Positions 13,568 to 23,830 of a DNA stretch of 64,000 nucleotides are shown here, piece after piece (position 1 is the stretch's first letter; the number at the start of each line of letters is the position of its first letter). The translations under genes and the position numbers were made by a program. A model generated the notes under the pieces. The model worked only from the letters and a program-made list of their open reading frames with translations. It had not been told where the DNA came from and did no database searches. Source of the stretch: Paracamarosporium sp. OC-R06-R3 (lineage: Eukaryota > Ascomycota > Dothideomycetes > Pleosporales > Didymosphaeriaceae); assembly GCA_019828545.1 (NCBI GenBank), contig JACVRA010000063.1:372001-436000 (forward strand), in the 5' to 3' direction.

Positions 13568-14367
13568 CCTTGGAAATTGTTAAGCCTCTTTGAATAGCTA
13601 GTCCAGAAGCAAAGGTTAGTTCTCGGGCAGGAGTACTTAGGCAGAAAAGAAGTGTTGCTCACGTGAGTAATGCAACGAAGGTCGATAGCGTCGCCGTGAG
13701 ATAACGAATTGAACAAGTAGTTAGAGAATCCAAACAATAGATTGCTAACTAGGCTTAACAAGGCTGAACACATAGAACTCAGGAAGTTCTTTAATTACTT
13801 CTGAGCGCTCATCAACAAACGATCATGTGACTAAGCACGGTGCTGCACAGCGTTTGGCACGTGTACCTTGACCGTTCGACGAATAGTAAGCTGAGTTACA
13901 GTACAAAACTAGAGCCTTCCTTTCACCAGTTCCTACCGGTAGATCCTAACAAGGCAGCGGCCATCTCAGTGGAAATTATTGAGCATAGCGAAGCGAGGTG
14001 ATACCATGCCGGCGAGAAGACGAATTTCTGAATATCCACTCCGACAATACATCTGTCGGATCTCGGCGTAGTCATCGCGGGGTTGATCTCCCCCACGTGG
14101 AGGTTCATGTGTCCATGTGCCATGGGATCGCCCGGGTAAATTCCCCACCGGAATACGATGTTCCGTAATGTTATCGGGCTCTGCATGCGGTCACTCAAAG
14201 TAACATCTGTGCGGTAGAGAGCTTTCATTTACCGGTGTTTGATGAGCTAATGGGCTAGTAGTCGCTGCCGGCAGTTGCACAGAACCACTGTACTTTAGCT
14301 TGTCGTCAGCAATTTGCGAAATGCATCCTCTCCTGTTTTCACGTATCACTACAGAAGCATTTCCGAG
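13568..14367. other. Intergenic region between M20 gene and AsaB-like gene
   Basis: The two genes point away from each other, so this 800 bp should hold both promoters. A 101-codon minus-strand frame at 13923-14228 has no recognisable features and I do not call it. Confidence 0.45.
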
Positions 14368-15219
14368 ATGTATGAGAAACCCCTACCTATCAATGGCGGA
14401 GTCAACAAACACCACGTGCAAGCGACGTTCAATTACTGGGACGATCCTGGAGATGGCTCCAAACCGACTCCCATAATCATTGGAGGAGGCAGGATTTCAA
14501 ATAGACGTCCGCATCTTCCTCACAACTTCGTGGTCACCGACATAACCGGCGACGAAGAGGCCTACAAACTTGACAGCCATGGGTTCCAATACTGTCGCCA
14601 CAAAAGTGCCGAGAAAGATTTCATTGACGAGGAAGCCGTACAAACAGTCTACTACGATGAATGCAGGCAGCTTTTGAAAGAAGTCACTGGAGCTAATCGA
14701 ATACACATCTTCAACCATAAGGTTCGTCGTGGACCTACACAATGGCACCATCTGGGTTTTAATAACCTAGCAAATCGCGGCCCAGTTTGCCGTACACATG
14801 TGGACCAAAGTTACGATGGAGCAGAACTGAGGTTACGATGGGAATTACCGGGCGAAGCAGATGTCCTGGCGAAAAACAGGTACCAGATCATCAACGTGTG
14901 GAGGCCTATTGCAACGATTCTGAAAGATCCCATTGCGACCGCCGACGCGGGTTCGGTTCCTGACGCAGATCTGGTGCCGGCAGAAATGACCGAGGATGGC
15001 TTCAAAGGAGAGCAATGGGTTGTGCGCCATAATTCAGGTCACCGATGGTATTACAAGAATCGTTTAACACCTGATGAAGTGTTGTTGATCAAGTGTTTTG
15101 ATTCAGATACATCGGTGGCACGCAGATCACTTCACTCCGCCTTTGAAGATCCTATTCATCGCGACAAGGAGTCCAGACAGAGTATCGAGGTCAGGTGTCT
15201 AGTACTCCACGACGCTTAG
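14368..15219 (+). CDS. AsaB/GA4-desaturase-like oxygenase
   Basis: Single exon; ATG at 14368 gives 283 aa (MYEKPLPINGG...). The frame is open upstream to 14314 but offers no ATG. Family hallmarks are VQATFNYWDDPGDGS near the start, RGPTQWHHLGFNN, the HxD-like pair in CRTHVDQSYDGAELRLR, YQIINVWRPI, and the C-terminal LLIKCFDSDT with RRSLHSAFEDP. These match the fungal AsaB/GA4-desaturase group, annotated as hydroxylase/desaturases and often found in secondary-metabolite clusters. Iron and 2-oxoglutarate use is assumed from family. It precedes another oxygenase gene on the same strand by about 760 bp. The substrate is unknown. Confidence 0.85.
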   Translation: MYEKPLPINGGVNKHHVQATFNYWDDPGDGSKPTPIIIGGGRISNRRPHLPHNFVVTDITGDEEAYKLDSHGFQYCRHKSAEKDFIDEEAVQTVYYDECRQLLKEVTGANRIHIFNHKVRRGPTQWHHLGFNNLANRGPVCRTHVDQSYDGAELRLRWELPGEADVLAKNRYQIINVWRPIATILKDPIATADAGSVPDADLVPAEMTEDGFKGEQWVVRHNSGHRWYYKNRLTPDEVLLIKCFDSDTSVARRSLHSAFEDPIHRDKESRQSIEVRCLVLHDA

Positions 15220-15872
15220 CTAGTTCTTGGTTGAGCAAGTTTCTTGCTGTCGTTGACGTTTTGGTACTCATGCGTCCCCATAATCCAAGGACCACGTTAT
15301 TGCCACTGAGTTTTGATTGAACAGATCTTCCATGTTAAACGAGCAAGGAGATGCAATTGGCTGTAGGGAGACTTTTCAGCATGGGATCTTTGAACTAGTA
15401 GTTCACACTACGCTCCGCGAGTAAAGGATAAGACAATGACAAGCTGAGGGGTAGTACCTATCATACGACATTGTCATATGAAACCTCCAAGATAGGTTAG
15501 ATAGCAACGCAGAGTGCGGGGAGTGTCAGTCGTACGCATGTGCACTACACGCGTATTTCCCTCGGACACAGTACCCCTCCACTGATATACAGCGATTTGC
15601 CGGCTTGGCATAATGCAATGTCTCAAGTGCCGCTCTGTTACAATCCAGTAATGTGCATGGACCGACCCGGTGGTAGAAGATAACGGTCTTGTGCCTTTTC
15701 TTGGAGATGAAAACGAGGTGGAGCAGCCACTTTGGGAAAATACAGTACCTTCCTACACAAGACGCGGGGAGCGGGGAAGCTAAACATAACCACCATCTAT
15801 CTTGTGGCAGTGCTTGATTCGTAGGAATGGCGACAACCGCGCTCGCCGATGGTCGGCTGCACGAAGCTGTGG
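15220..15872. other. Intergenic region upstream of the 2OG oxygenase
   Basis: No supported gene. It contains the 3' flank of the AsaB-like gene and a long promoter. Near 15467-15480 there are short direct or palindromic strings (CATACGACATTGTCATATG). Confidence 0.45.
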
Positions 15873-15880
15873 TATATAAG
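15873..15880 (+). promoter_or_regulatory. TATA box of 2OG oxygenase gene
   Basis: TATATAAG, about 100 bp before the ATG at 15979 and followed by a CT-rich leader. Confidence 0.6.
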
Positions 15881-15978
15881 CTCTCTTTTGAGGAGGCAAG
15901 TCCGTGTTCGTGGTCTCACAAGGTGGAAGAAAAACCTCTTCGTCGTTCTCCAATAATCAATAGCCTTTTTTGAACATC

Positions 15979-17156
15979 ATGGCCCCTCAAGTCGACGCCC
16001 CAAAGACTGTTGAATGGCAGGGAAAGAGAGTTCCGGTCTGGTCGATGCGGACAGTTGACTATGGCCTACTGCTTTCGCAAGATCCCGCTGAGATTGACAA
16101 TGTGCTCAAGGCCTGTCTTGAAGACGGTTACTTCTACCTTGATCTCAACAACATCGATGGCCGCCGTATGCTCAGTGACCAGCAAGAGACGCTCAAGCTC
16201 ATGCACCGCTTCTTCGAGGCTCCAATTGAACAGAAGAACGAATTCGGGCTGATCTCCTCCCATCTCGGTTACGAACCCCAAGGCAGTCGTACCGGTGCTT
16301 TTGGAGCAGGAACCAAAGACGGATATGAGATGCTCAAGGTCTCCCGTGATGAAATCCAGAGAGGCAGCCCCAAGGTCCCCTCTCCCATCAAGAACAATGG
16401 CGACCTCGGCGTGTTGGAGAACTCTATCGGTAGCTGCAACACCGTTACCAAGGTTATCCTTTCGGCTCTTTCGACCGGTATGGGTTTGGTTGGAGCTGCG
16501 CGCTACGAGAACCACCACCGCAACGACAAGCCATCAACTACCACTGTAAGTAAACCCAAGGGACAAGTCCTTGTTTAGAACTTTATTCGACTAACCTTGA
16601 CCAGCTGTCGATGATGCACTACCTTCCTTCAGAGATTACGGGTCCGAAGGAGGTTGGCCACCAGAAGCACACCGACATTAGTTCCTTGACACTGCTCTTC
16701 AGCGAGCAGTGGGGTCTCCAGATCCGACCTCCAGGGACTTGCGGGGCCCGTGAAATGGGCTTTGTCGAGCCTAAGAAGGGCTGTGCTTTCGTCCACGTTG
16801 GCGACTCATTGCGCTTCGCTAGCGGAATGAAGATGCAGTCTTGCATCCACCGCGTGGTGCCGTTTGATCCCAAGGAGCACCGCTACTCGATTGCCTACTT
16901 CCTCCGCGCCGAGGATGACACCATGTTCATGGACAGTGAGGGCCGCTACGTAACCGCCGGCCAGTGGCACGACCAAAAGTTTAAGGCTTTCACCGACCCC
17001 TGGATGTACCAGCTTCAGGCACCCAAGACGATGATTCTTGGTGGCATGACGGAGGATGGCGAGGATGACCCTGTGCAGCAGGAAGTCGAGCCTGCATCTG
17101 AGCCGAGTCCTATTGCCGCAAAGGCACAGCTTGCTCCTGTTTCCGTCCAGGCATAG
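15979..17156 (+). CDS. 2-oxoglutarate/Fe(II)-dependent oxygenase (isopenicillin-N-synthase-like)
   Basis: Exons 15979-16545 and 16605-17156, phase-0 join across a 59-nt intron; 372 aa. The N-terminal DIOX_N-type region (residues about 15-120) includes KACLEDGYFYLDLNNIDG. The double-stranded beta-helix core has the facial triad His211, Asp213 (KHTDISSLTLLF) and His271 (CIHRVVP). Arg282 and Ser284 (HRYSIAYF) form the RxS pair that binds 2-oxoglutarate. Such enzymes hydroxylate, desaturate or cyclise small molecules; the substrate is unknown. A clean TATA box and leader argue for regulated expression. The C-terminal tail after residue about 340 is low-complexity and acidic. Confidence 0.92.
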
Positions 17157-18179
17157 GTAGATTCTAGTACATGAATCAACGATTTTGATGAAAATTAACG
17201 CGTTTCCGTGACAACCCGGGTGATGACGCGTAAGTGACTGGTAGAAGCTGAATATGTAGACATTTCAATTGTAATGCTCGTTCGAGGAATAAAATTGCAT
17301 CTCAATAAGGAAGCGGAAGTGAGAATAAGCCCTCGCGACATGACGCGTAGTGGCAGTAGCGTACCAACCATAGACATTTGCTGCTACTCCACCCCATCTC
17401 TCATTGCCATTGAATATACACCCCAGTCCCGTAATTTGACTTGTACAAGTTCTGGTCTTCTGTATTCATTCTTTTTACGATTGGTATTCCTACAGTTTCC
17501 TGGCGTGTCTTAGGTTGTTCCCCTACACATCACTGCCTACCTCTCTGGCCTGCAAGAAGCTTGTGACATTTAGTCAAAATGCTCTTGTGTAGGTCATGAT
17601 TTGCTTATCAATAATAAGAGAGCATACCACGATTGTATTTCTCGGGGCTTTTGCTCCGTAATATCCGTGTTAGTGGCGGTTTTAGTCTTGTGACATCTGT
17701 GATGATGAATGAGCCTGGTACGTTTTTCAAAGGTAAGCGTAATTTGGCAACGATGCTGTATACATCTTGTTGCATAAGAATGAGACAATACGACATCAGG
17801 CTCCGTCAGAAAATGAAGCCGTAAACGAACGACGCACCTGAAACGTATGATATATGTTGAGTCAACATGTTCTGCAAGCTGATCCTAAAAGACATCATAA
17901 GGATTTTTCCAACTTGTCAGGTTTTCATTGAAACTTATGTAATAGGTCATATACAGATAAGACTTAATGTACACATGTAAAAGTACAATATAGTACACGC
18001 AACCATTGCATGCTCGAAAGCGTGCGACAACACAACGCTTCGGAGCAAGCCACATCCCACCACTTCTTCCTGCCAGCTTGAGACTTTTGTGGTTAACCCT
18101 GTGTAAGATTTTTTTAACAGACCTGATGCCCTTTCCCCATGTATCTCAAAAGACTTGGTGACCATTACTGCTCATATCT
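17157..18179. other. Intergenic region, no gene seen
   Basis: About 1 kb between convergent genes. It is AT-rich in places, with only unsupported short frames. The string ATGACGCGTA(A/G)TG occurs twice (about 17222 and 17340), too short to interpret. Confidence 0.45.
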
Positions 18180-18989
18180 TCAAGCGGCTGCTGCACCTTT
18201 CGTATCGTCACTTTCACCCACATCCTGTTCCTTCCCGGTCTTGCTCTCCTTTAATTTTGTCCCTTGGAATACGATCGTCAAAACACCGCCCACAACACCT
18301 TCCCTCTTGACCTCTCCCGCACCTTTGCACTCATCTACAGCATCTGTCACAGCTTTTAGCACGTTCTTCGCCTCTGCGTCAGTTGCCTTCTTCCCCCTTC
18401 TTTTAGGACCAAGCAACATCTCCACCTTCCTTCCCTCCCTCAGGAACCCCTTCAGTTTTTCCAACCTATGCTTCAAATCGCCTCCTGCAATCGCCCAGTT
18501 CAGCTCCAAGTTTTTCACACTCGGGCCCTTCTCGGCTTTCCTTGCAACCTCGACCTTCTTGTTATACTGATTCCGGAGGTCCATTTTGGATATGATCTTG
18601 CATGTAGGTAGGTGCTCCGGATCCTGCTCGCCAAACTCGTTTGTCCGACCTTCGGAGATGAGCAACAAGTGATGTGTGACACGATTGAACTCGCGCATTG
18701 CATCGTCAAAGAAGACATTGGGGACAAAGGTGCCGTCTTTATCGATCAAGTTGATTTTGTGGGCATGGATGGCGTTGTCGAAGGTGTATATGTCGGAGAG
18801 AGCTTGTCTTTTTGCTGGTGCCTTTCTTGGTCCCATCTTCGTTCGTATAGCTGTGATCGGAAGGAGCGGCACGGTTCGTGGGAAGGTAGGCACATGCTGG
18901 ATAGGTATCAAAGGGCGAGGCGCAAGGTTCGGCGCGACGAAGACGCGGTAGAGCGCTCGGGAAGTGCTTGTGAAGTGATAGTGTGACAT
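18180..18989 (-). CDS. AIM23: Mitochondrial translation initiation factor IF3
   Basis: Single exon, 269 aa. The N-terminus is basic and hydroxylated without acidic residues (MSHYHFTSTSRALYRVF...), typical of a mitochondrial presequence. The IF3 C-terminal domain is recognisable: KNLELNWAIAGGDLKHRL, then KLKGFLREGRKVEMLLGP, a basic RRGKKAT segment and NVLKAVTDAV. Fungal members (yeast Aim23) help initiate translation on mitochondrial ribosomes. The gene diverges from ATG16, with 308 bp between start codons. The symbol follows the yeast counterpart; sequence similarity to Aim23 itself is weak in general, so orthology is inferred. Confidence 0.88.
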   Translation of the reverse strand: MSHYHFTSTSRALYRVFVAPNLAPRPLIPIQHVPTFPRTVPLLPITAIRTKMGPRKAPAKRQALSDIYTFDNAIHAHKINLIDKDGTFVPNVFFDDAMREFNRVTHHLLLISEGRTNEFGEQDPEHLPTCKIISKMDLRNQYNKKVEVARKAEKGPSVKNLELNWAIAGGDLKHRLEKLKGFLREGRKVEMLLGPKRRGKKATDAEAKNVLKAVTDAVDECKGAGEVKREGVVGGVLTIVFQGTKLKESKTGKEQDVGESDDTKGAAAA

Positions 18990-19297
18990 ATTTGCAGGCT
19001 CATATAAGGAATGACTGGAGGAAAGAAAGATTCGAAAAAGAGCAGATGGCCAAATTGGTGGAAGACGAAAGCAGAGCCAACTTCAACGCATTCCACTGTA
19101 GCTTGTCGGAGGAGCGCACGGACATCGGGCAAGCGTCACACCTCCGAGCAGACGCCCCGCCATTCCGCATTCACAGCTCAGCTTCATGGCTCGCGAAGGG
19201 CAGCTGCAGCCTTGCCGGACGTAAACCGCACCATGATACGAAAACACACAACGCTGCACAGATCGAGTCTCAACTTCGACCTCTTTCACTTGCCGCC

Positions 19298-20173
19298 ATG
19301 ACGGCACCAACCTCGATTCCCTCGAAAGCCCCGCCGCGCGATCCGATGGAGGTGTATTTATCAAGACTGGAGGAGCGGGATAGGCGCGAGAAGAAACATG
19401 AGAGATATATCAGTATCTGTAAGTTCGAGTCATCGCTTATCGATTCATAGGAAAAGGTGTGGATCCTAATCTGTCGTAGTCACCGCCTATGCCGACAAAG
19501 CAGCCGCCAGAGAGAAGGAGCGCCTGATCGTAGAGCGCGAAGCTTCCGAGAGCGTCTCGAAAGAAGCCCCAGAGCCTAGGTCCCCTGACACCAAGCTTCG
19601 ATCCAACTGGCGATACTATCCTTCGTCCGGAGGCAAATCATCGCCTACACCTTCACCTTCACCAGCGCCAGCAGACCCAGCCCATATCGCCCAGCTCCGC
19701 GCCGACCTCGCATCCTCAAACAAGATACGCTCTGAGCAGGAATTCGAGCTCAAATCTATCAAAAAGGAGATGGCTGAATACAAAGTCAAGACGACTGAAC
19801 AAGTTCGGCGGATTGCGGAGCTGGAGAAGAGGAGCAAGTTGCTCGAGAGGAGGATCAAAGACACGACTGAGGAGCTGAAGGGCCAGAGACAGTTGGCAGA
19901 ACGGGCACAGGATGAGATGTTGGTGATGCAGATGGAGGTGAATGCGAAGGATAAGGATTTGAAGAAGGCCGAAGCCGATGTCCAGATGTTAACGGATAGG
20001 TGGATGAGGGAAAAGGGCGAGGATGCTCGAAAGATGAACGAGGCGATGGAGAAGGGCCAGAAGAAAAGGTAGTTCGGCTGAGATAGCCAGGTCCTAACGG
20101 TGGATTCATGGACGGTCGTAGAGGCTATCTTGACGCAGTAGGACATGATGACATGGATATAGTTCGTGGCTAG
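19298..20173 (+). CDS. ATG16: Autophagy protein Atg16
   Basis: Partner of the Atg12-Atg5 conjugate that directs Atg8 lipidation on the autophagosome. Exons 19298-19418 and 19480-20068, with a probable third exon 20122-20173. The N-terminal helix YLSRLEERDRREKKHERYI is the Atg5-binding segment. The joined sequence continues FTAYADKAAAREKERL. A long coiled coil spans roughly residues 125-235, ending LTDRWMREKGEDARKMNEAM. The third exon is inferred from a GT-AG intron with a CTAAC branch site (20069-20121) that joins in frame and adds an acidic tail ending DMDIVRG, for 253 aa. Without it the protein stops at 20072 with 237 aa. Confidence 0.85.
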
Positions 20174-20428
20174 TAGCTGTGTAGGTATTATGGTTTATCT
20201 CGGCCGAATGCCAGCAATTATCCCTCAAAACTCATATTGTGCTGCTTCTCTTTCGAGTTCAAGCAACTCATTCTACAAATGTAGTTCGCGATTGAACCAT
20301 CACCGCCGCCCCGCCGCGCTGGTGCCTGGTCTTGGCGTGAAGCTCCCCGCCATATCTCGAAGCTCCACCTTCACCTCCACCATACACAACACTTTCTCAC
20401 CGCCCAAACCTCACATACTACCACAAAC

Positions 20429-21564
20429 ATGGGTACCGCTCTCAAAACATGGGGTAAGCTCGAATACCACCCAACGCCTTCCAAAGCTGAAACCTGCTAT
20501 CCTACCCCGCGATAACATCATCTAACAAGGCCGTAGAGCTCGAGAACTCCGTGAAACTCGTCGACCCAACGAAAGACGCTCTGTACAGCTATTCGTCCAA
20601 AGAACAAAAGGCTGTGAACAATGCAAAGCCATGGCGCACAGATCCGCACCACTTCACCTCAGTCCGCATCTCCGCCGTCGCGCTCCTCAAAATGGTCATG
20701 CACGCCCGCAGCGGTGGTTCCCTCGAAGTAATGGGCCTGATGCTCGGGAAGATCGAAGCGCATACGTTCGTCGTCACAGATGCATTCCGACTTCCCGTCG
20801 AAGGCACAGAAACCCGCGTTAACGCCCAAGATGAGGCGAACGAATACATGGTCGAGTTCCTCACACGGAGTAGGGAGGGTGGAGGACAGCCTGAGAATGC
20901 CGTAGGCTGGTACCATAGCCACCCAGGTTATGGATGCTGGCTGTCGGGTATCGATGTTAATACGCAGAAGACGCAGCAAAGCTTCCAAGATCCATTTGTG
21001 GCCGTAGTCATCGATCCCGATCGCACGGTGTCCGCAGGCAAGGTTGAGATTGGTGCGTTCAGAACGTTCCCGGATAGTTACATACAAGAGAAGGAAAAGT
21101 CTACCAGCAAGAGTGGAGGAGGTGGTACCGATGCAGACGGGTTCCAAACCATCCCCCTCGGCAAGATCGAGGACTTCGGTGCGCATGCAAATCACTATTA
21201 CCCGCTCACTGTGAGCCATTACAAATCATCACTCGATGCCAAGCTTCTGGATAGCCTCTGGAATAAGTATTGGGTTGGTACACTATCATCTAGCCCGCTC
21301 ATCTCGAACCGCGAATACGGTACCAAGCAAATTTCGGACCTTGCACGCAAAGTCCAGCAAGAAACGGCCAGTATGAAGAGGAAGGGTGCTTTCGGTGGCG
21401 GTCCCGATAGTAAGGGTCAACTGTCCAAGCTCGGGTTGGCAGGAGGCAAAATTGCACGGGAAGAGGAAATAGGCCTTCTCAGTGCAAAAGTCAAGGAGAA
21501 GGTGTTTGGTGTTGGCGGTGTAGAAGATGCATCGGGCGACAACGAAGTCGAAATGAAGAGCTGA
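20429..21564 (+). CDS. CSN5: COP9 signalosome subunit 5 (deneddylase)
   Basis: Catalytic JAMM metalloprotease that removes Nedd8/Rub1 from cullins in the COP9 signalosome. A 25-nt first exon (20429-20453) joins 20537-21564 in phase 1 and restores [19 protein letters not shown], the conserved family start; 350 aa. JAMM residues are Glu72 (EVMGLMLG), His135 and His137 ([11 protein letters not shown]) and Asp148 (LSGID), so the zinc site is complete. [20 protein letters not shown] and the [16 protein letters not shown] stretch are also typical. The gene is convergent with uL4m. It is called csnE in Aspergillus. Confidence 0.97.
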
Positions 21565-22012
21565 TGGAAAATGGAGGTGTTGATCCTCGATCACGGACCG
21601 CATTCATGATCATCGTATGAATTGGGCGGAAGGCATTACCTGGTGTTATGGCGCTATATAAAGTGTGGAGTTGGGCCTCGGATATGACACGGCGTTTGCG
21701 TGGACTGGCCAGAGCAGCTACGATGTGTGGTCGCACGTGTGCTCATGAAAAATCTGATAGTATCACCTAGACAAGGACTCGAAGCTTGTAGTGTCTCTTG
21801 GAGGTGAATAAAGGGAATGAATATGCAAACATGAAAGTTGTTAAAATGGCGGATATATTGTAAAGAAGCTGCAAGACCACCGACCCAAGATATCCTACAT
21901 GCAGCATTTCCTCCTATGCACAGATATCTCGTACACTATTGATACAAGTGATAAAACACTCACCCACCTTCTTTTCGCGGTGGGCTATCTCTTCGTACTC
22001 CTTTTAAGAATC
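21565..22012. other. Convergent intergenic region between CSN5 and uL4m
   Basis: A 448-bp stretch holding two 3' ends. No gene or clear repeat is seen. Confidence 0.5.
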
Positions 22013-23696
22013 TTAGGGCTTTTTCGTCTGCTTGGCCTCCTTCTCCACTTCGGCCTCTGCTTGCCTAAGTTCTTCTTCGCTGAACTCGCCTATCTCTGCC
22101 TCATGTACTTCCTCCGATCTTGCTTTCAGCGCTTCCAGCTCCGCCTGCAACTGATTGGCCTGATCCTGGTATTTCTCCGCGCCTGCCCAGTCCTCCTTTG
22201 CCGTAAGAGCATCAGCATTCGCTCTCGCAAGACCCATCCTGGTGGTCAACAGTTCTTCCTCTGCAGCCTCAACATCTGTCCTCGCGTCGCCAGCAATCAT
22301 CTCCATCTCTTCCGCCTTCTCCTCTTCGCCTCTGAAGCGGAAGGCATCGCGACGGTGTTCAGCGGCCTGGGCGGCGAGTTCAGCTTCCTGGTAGTTCCTC
22401 TCATCAAGTGCTAGTTGCGCTTCTGAGGCGTCAATGTACGCTTGGTCGGCTATTGGGTCGTTTTCGGCGATCTTGGCGATGAAGTCTTCTTTCTCCTCAT
22501 GGATGTGGCGTAGGGATGCGGCTGTGGGGAGCTGTATACGGCGGAGATCCTTTGCTTCGGCGAGGAGCTCGAAAGCGGATATCGTGAGTGCCAGCTTCTC
22601 GGGGTCAGAGGCAGGGAGGGATTCGGCGTATTGCCAGCGCTGGTAAGCTGTTGACTCGTAGGCTTCGGCACGGATAGACTCGCGCTCGGTGGGGGAGGCC
22701 GTCATTAGCGCGCGGAATTGTGACCAGCCCGGGATAGATTCATAGGAGGAGGGGCCTTGGGGCTCGCGCTGAAGGTCGAGCGGGGTGGAGAGGGATTGTA
22801 GGTCTGACCTATGGCTGTTGAGAATCTTCCAGAGAGCCTGGCGCTCGATAATAACACGGGATAATTCCAGTAGGTCTTTGACATCAACATCGTCCCAGGT
22901 CAGGGCCTGTCTCCGGCGGTCCATCTTCTCGAGCGTCTGTTCCAAAAGTGGGCGGCTCTTTGATGTGACCAGGAGACTCCTTCCCTTACCCCTTTCTCGG
23001 TCATGCAGGTCAAAGATGTGATTCAAGAGTCGTTGCGAAGGGCTTTCCAGTTCGATGGCATTGTCTACAATGATCAATTCGCCCTTTCTCCAACGGTATG
23101 ACAGGGCTGTTCGCCATGCTAGATCATAGACCTTCTTCGGCAGCTCTGTAGAGAAGTCGCGATGTCGAGGACCATGCGATACACCTCCTCCTCTCAGCAT
23201 GGGCGACTTTTTGTCGCCAAGACGCGCTCTTCCTGATCCCTTCTGCGGTCGAATCTTCTTCGCCGAACCTCGCACTTCGTAGCGGGTCTTGGTATGTGCA
23301 GTGCCTAGTCGCGTCATGTCTCCCTCGTAGACGACTGCGCGGTGGAGGATGTCCCTGCGGGTGGGAAGGTTGAGGTAGTTGGCGGGATAGCTTTGGAGGC
23401 GAAGCGGCTCAAGAGAAGGGAACTTGTGGATGGTAGCGAGCACGGATTGCTCCTCGAATGGCTTGACAGGAACATATGCATCGGCAGAAGTAGTTATCGA
23501 GGACACGGCAGCCTGCGAAGATGTCGACGTGGTTATTGAGCGGGCAAAGGAGGCGGAGAGCGATTTCTAAAGCTGTTAGCCCACGCCCGCGCTGGAGGAA
23601 CGTCGAACCCACGGGAACAGCATCCTGCCGTAATGACAGCCTGCTCAATTGATACGAGACGCCGCGCATGGGCGACGCTATCCTGGGGGAAGCCAT
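22013..23696 (-). CDS. Mitochondrial large-subunit ribosomal protein uL4m with long C-terminal extension
   Basis: Minus-strand exons 23696-23613 and 23566-22013 across a 46-nt intron with a GCTAAC branch site; 545 aa. The join gives a Ser/Arg-rich leader (MASPRIASPMRGVSYQLSRL ... SLSASFARSITTSTSS), a good mitochondrial presequence. The L4 domain follows: RGSAKKIRPQKGSGRARLG, then SPMLRGGGVSHGPRHRDF and LPKKVYDLAWRTALSYR. From about residue 300 the protein continues for some 245 residues of Ala/Glu-rich predicted coiled coil. Yeast uL4m is under 300 residues, so this tail is a lineage addition. It is divergent from mL38 across a very short shared promoter. Confidence 0.92.
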
Positions 23697-23830
23697 GCCG
23701 GACGGTGTCGTTCAGAGATGGCGGAGCTGGTCGCGGAGGTGATGAAGAAGTTCTAGTTGGCTCGTGCACGCGACCCGTTGATTTTCCTCCTGGCGCATTG
23801 AACACTGCATCTTCCCTCCCATCAGTCGCC
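23697..23830. promoter_or_regulatory. Shared divergent promoter of two mitoribosomal genes
   Basis: Only 134 bp separate the ATG of uL4m (minus) from the ATG of mL38 (plus). Both gene products belong to the large mitochondrial ribosomal subunit, so coordinated expression from this segment is likely. No TATA box is visible. The plus strand carries GGAGCTGGTCGCGGAGGTG and a GAAG-rich stretch. Confidence 0.65.

Noticed and set aside
13923..14228. 101-codon minus-strand frame
   Set aside because: No signal peptide, domain or splice context; lies in a divergent promoter region.
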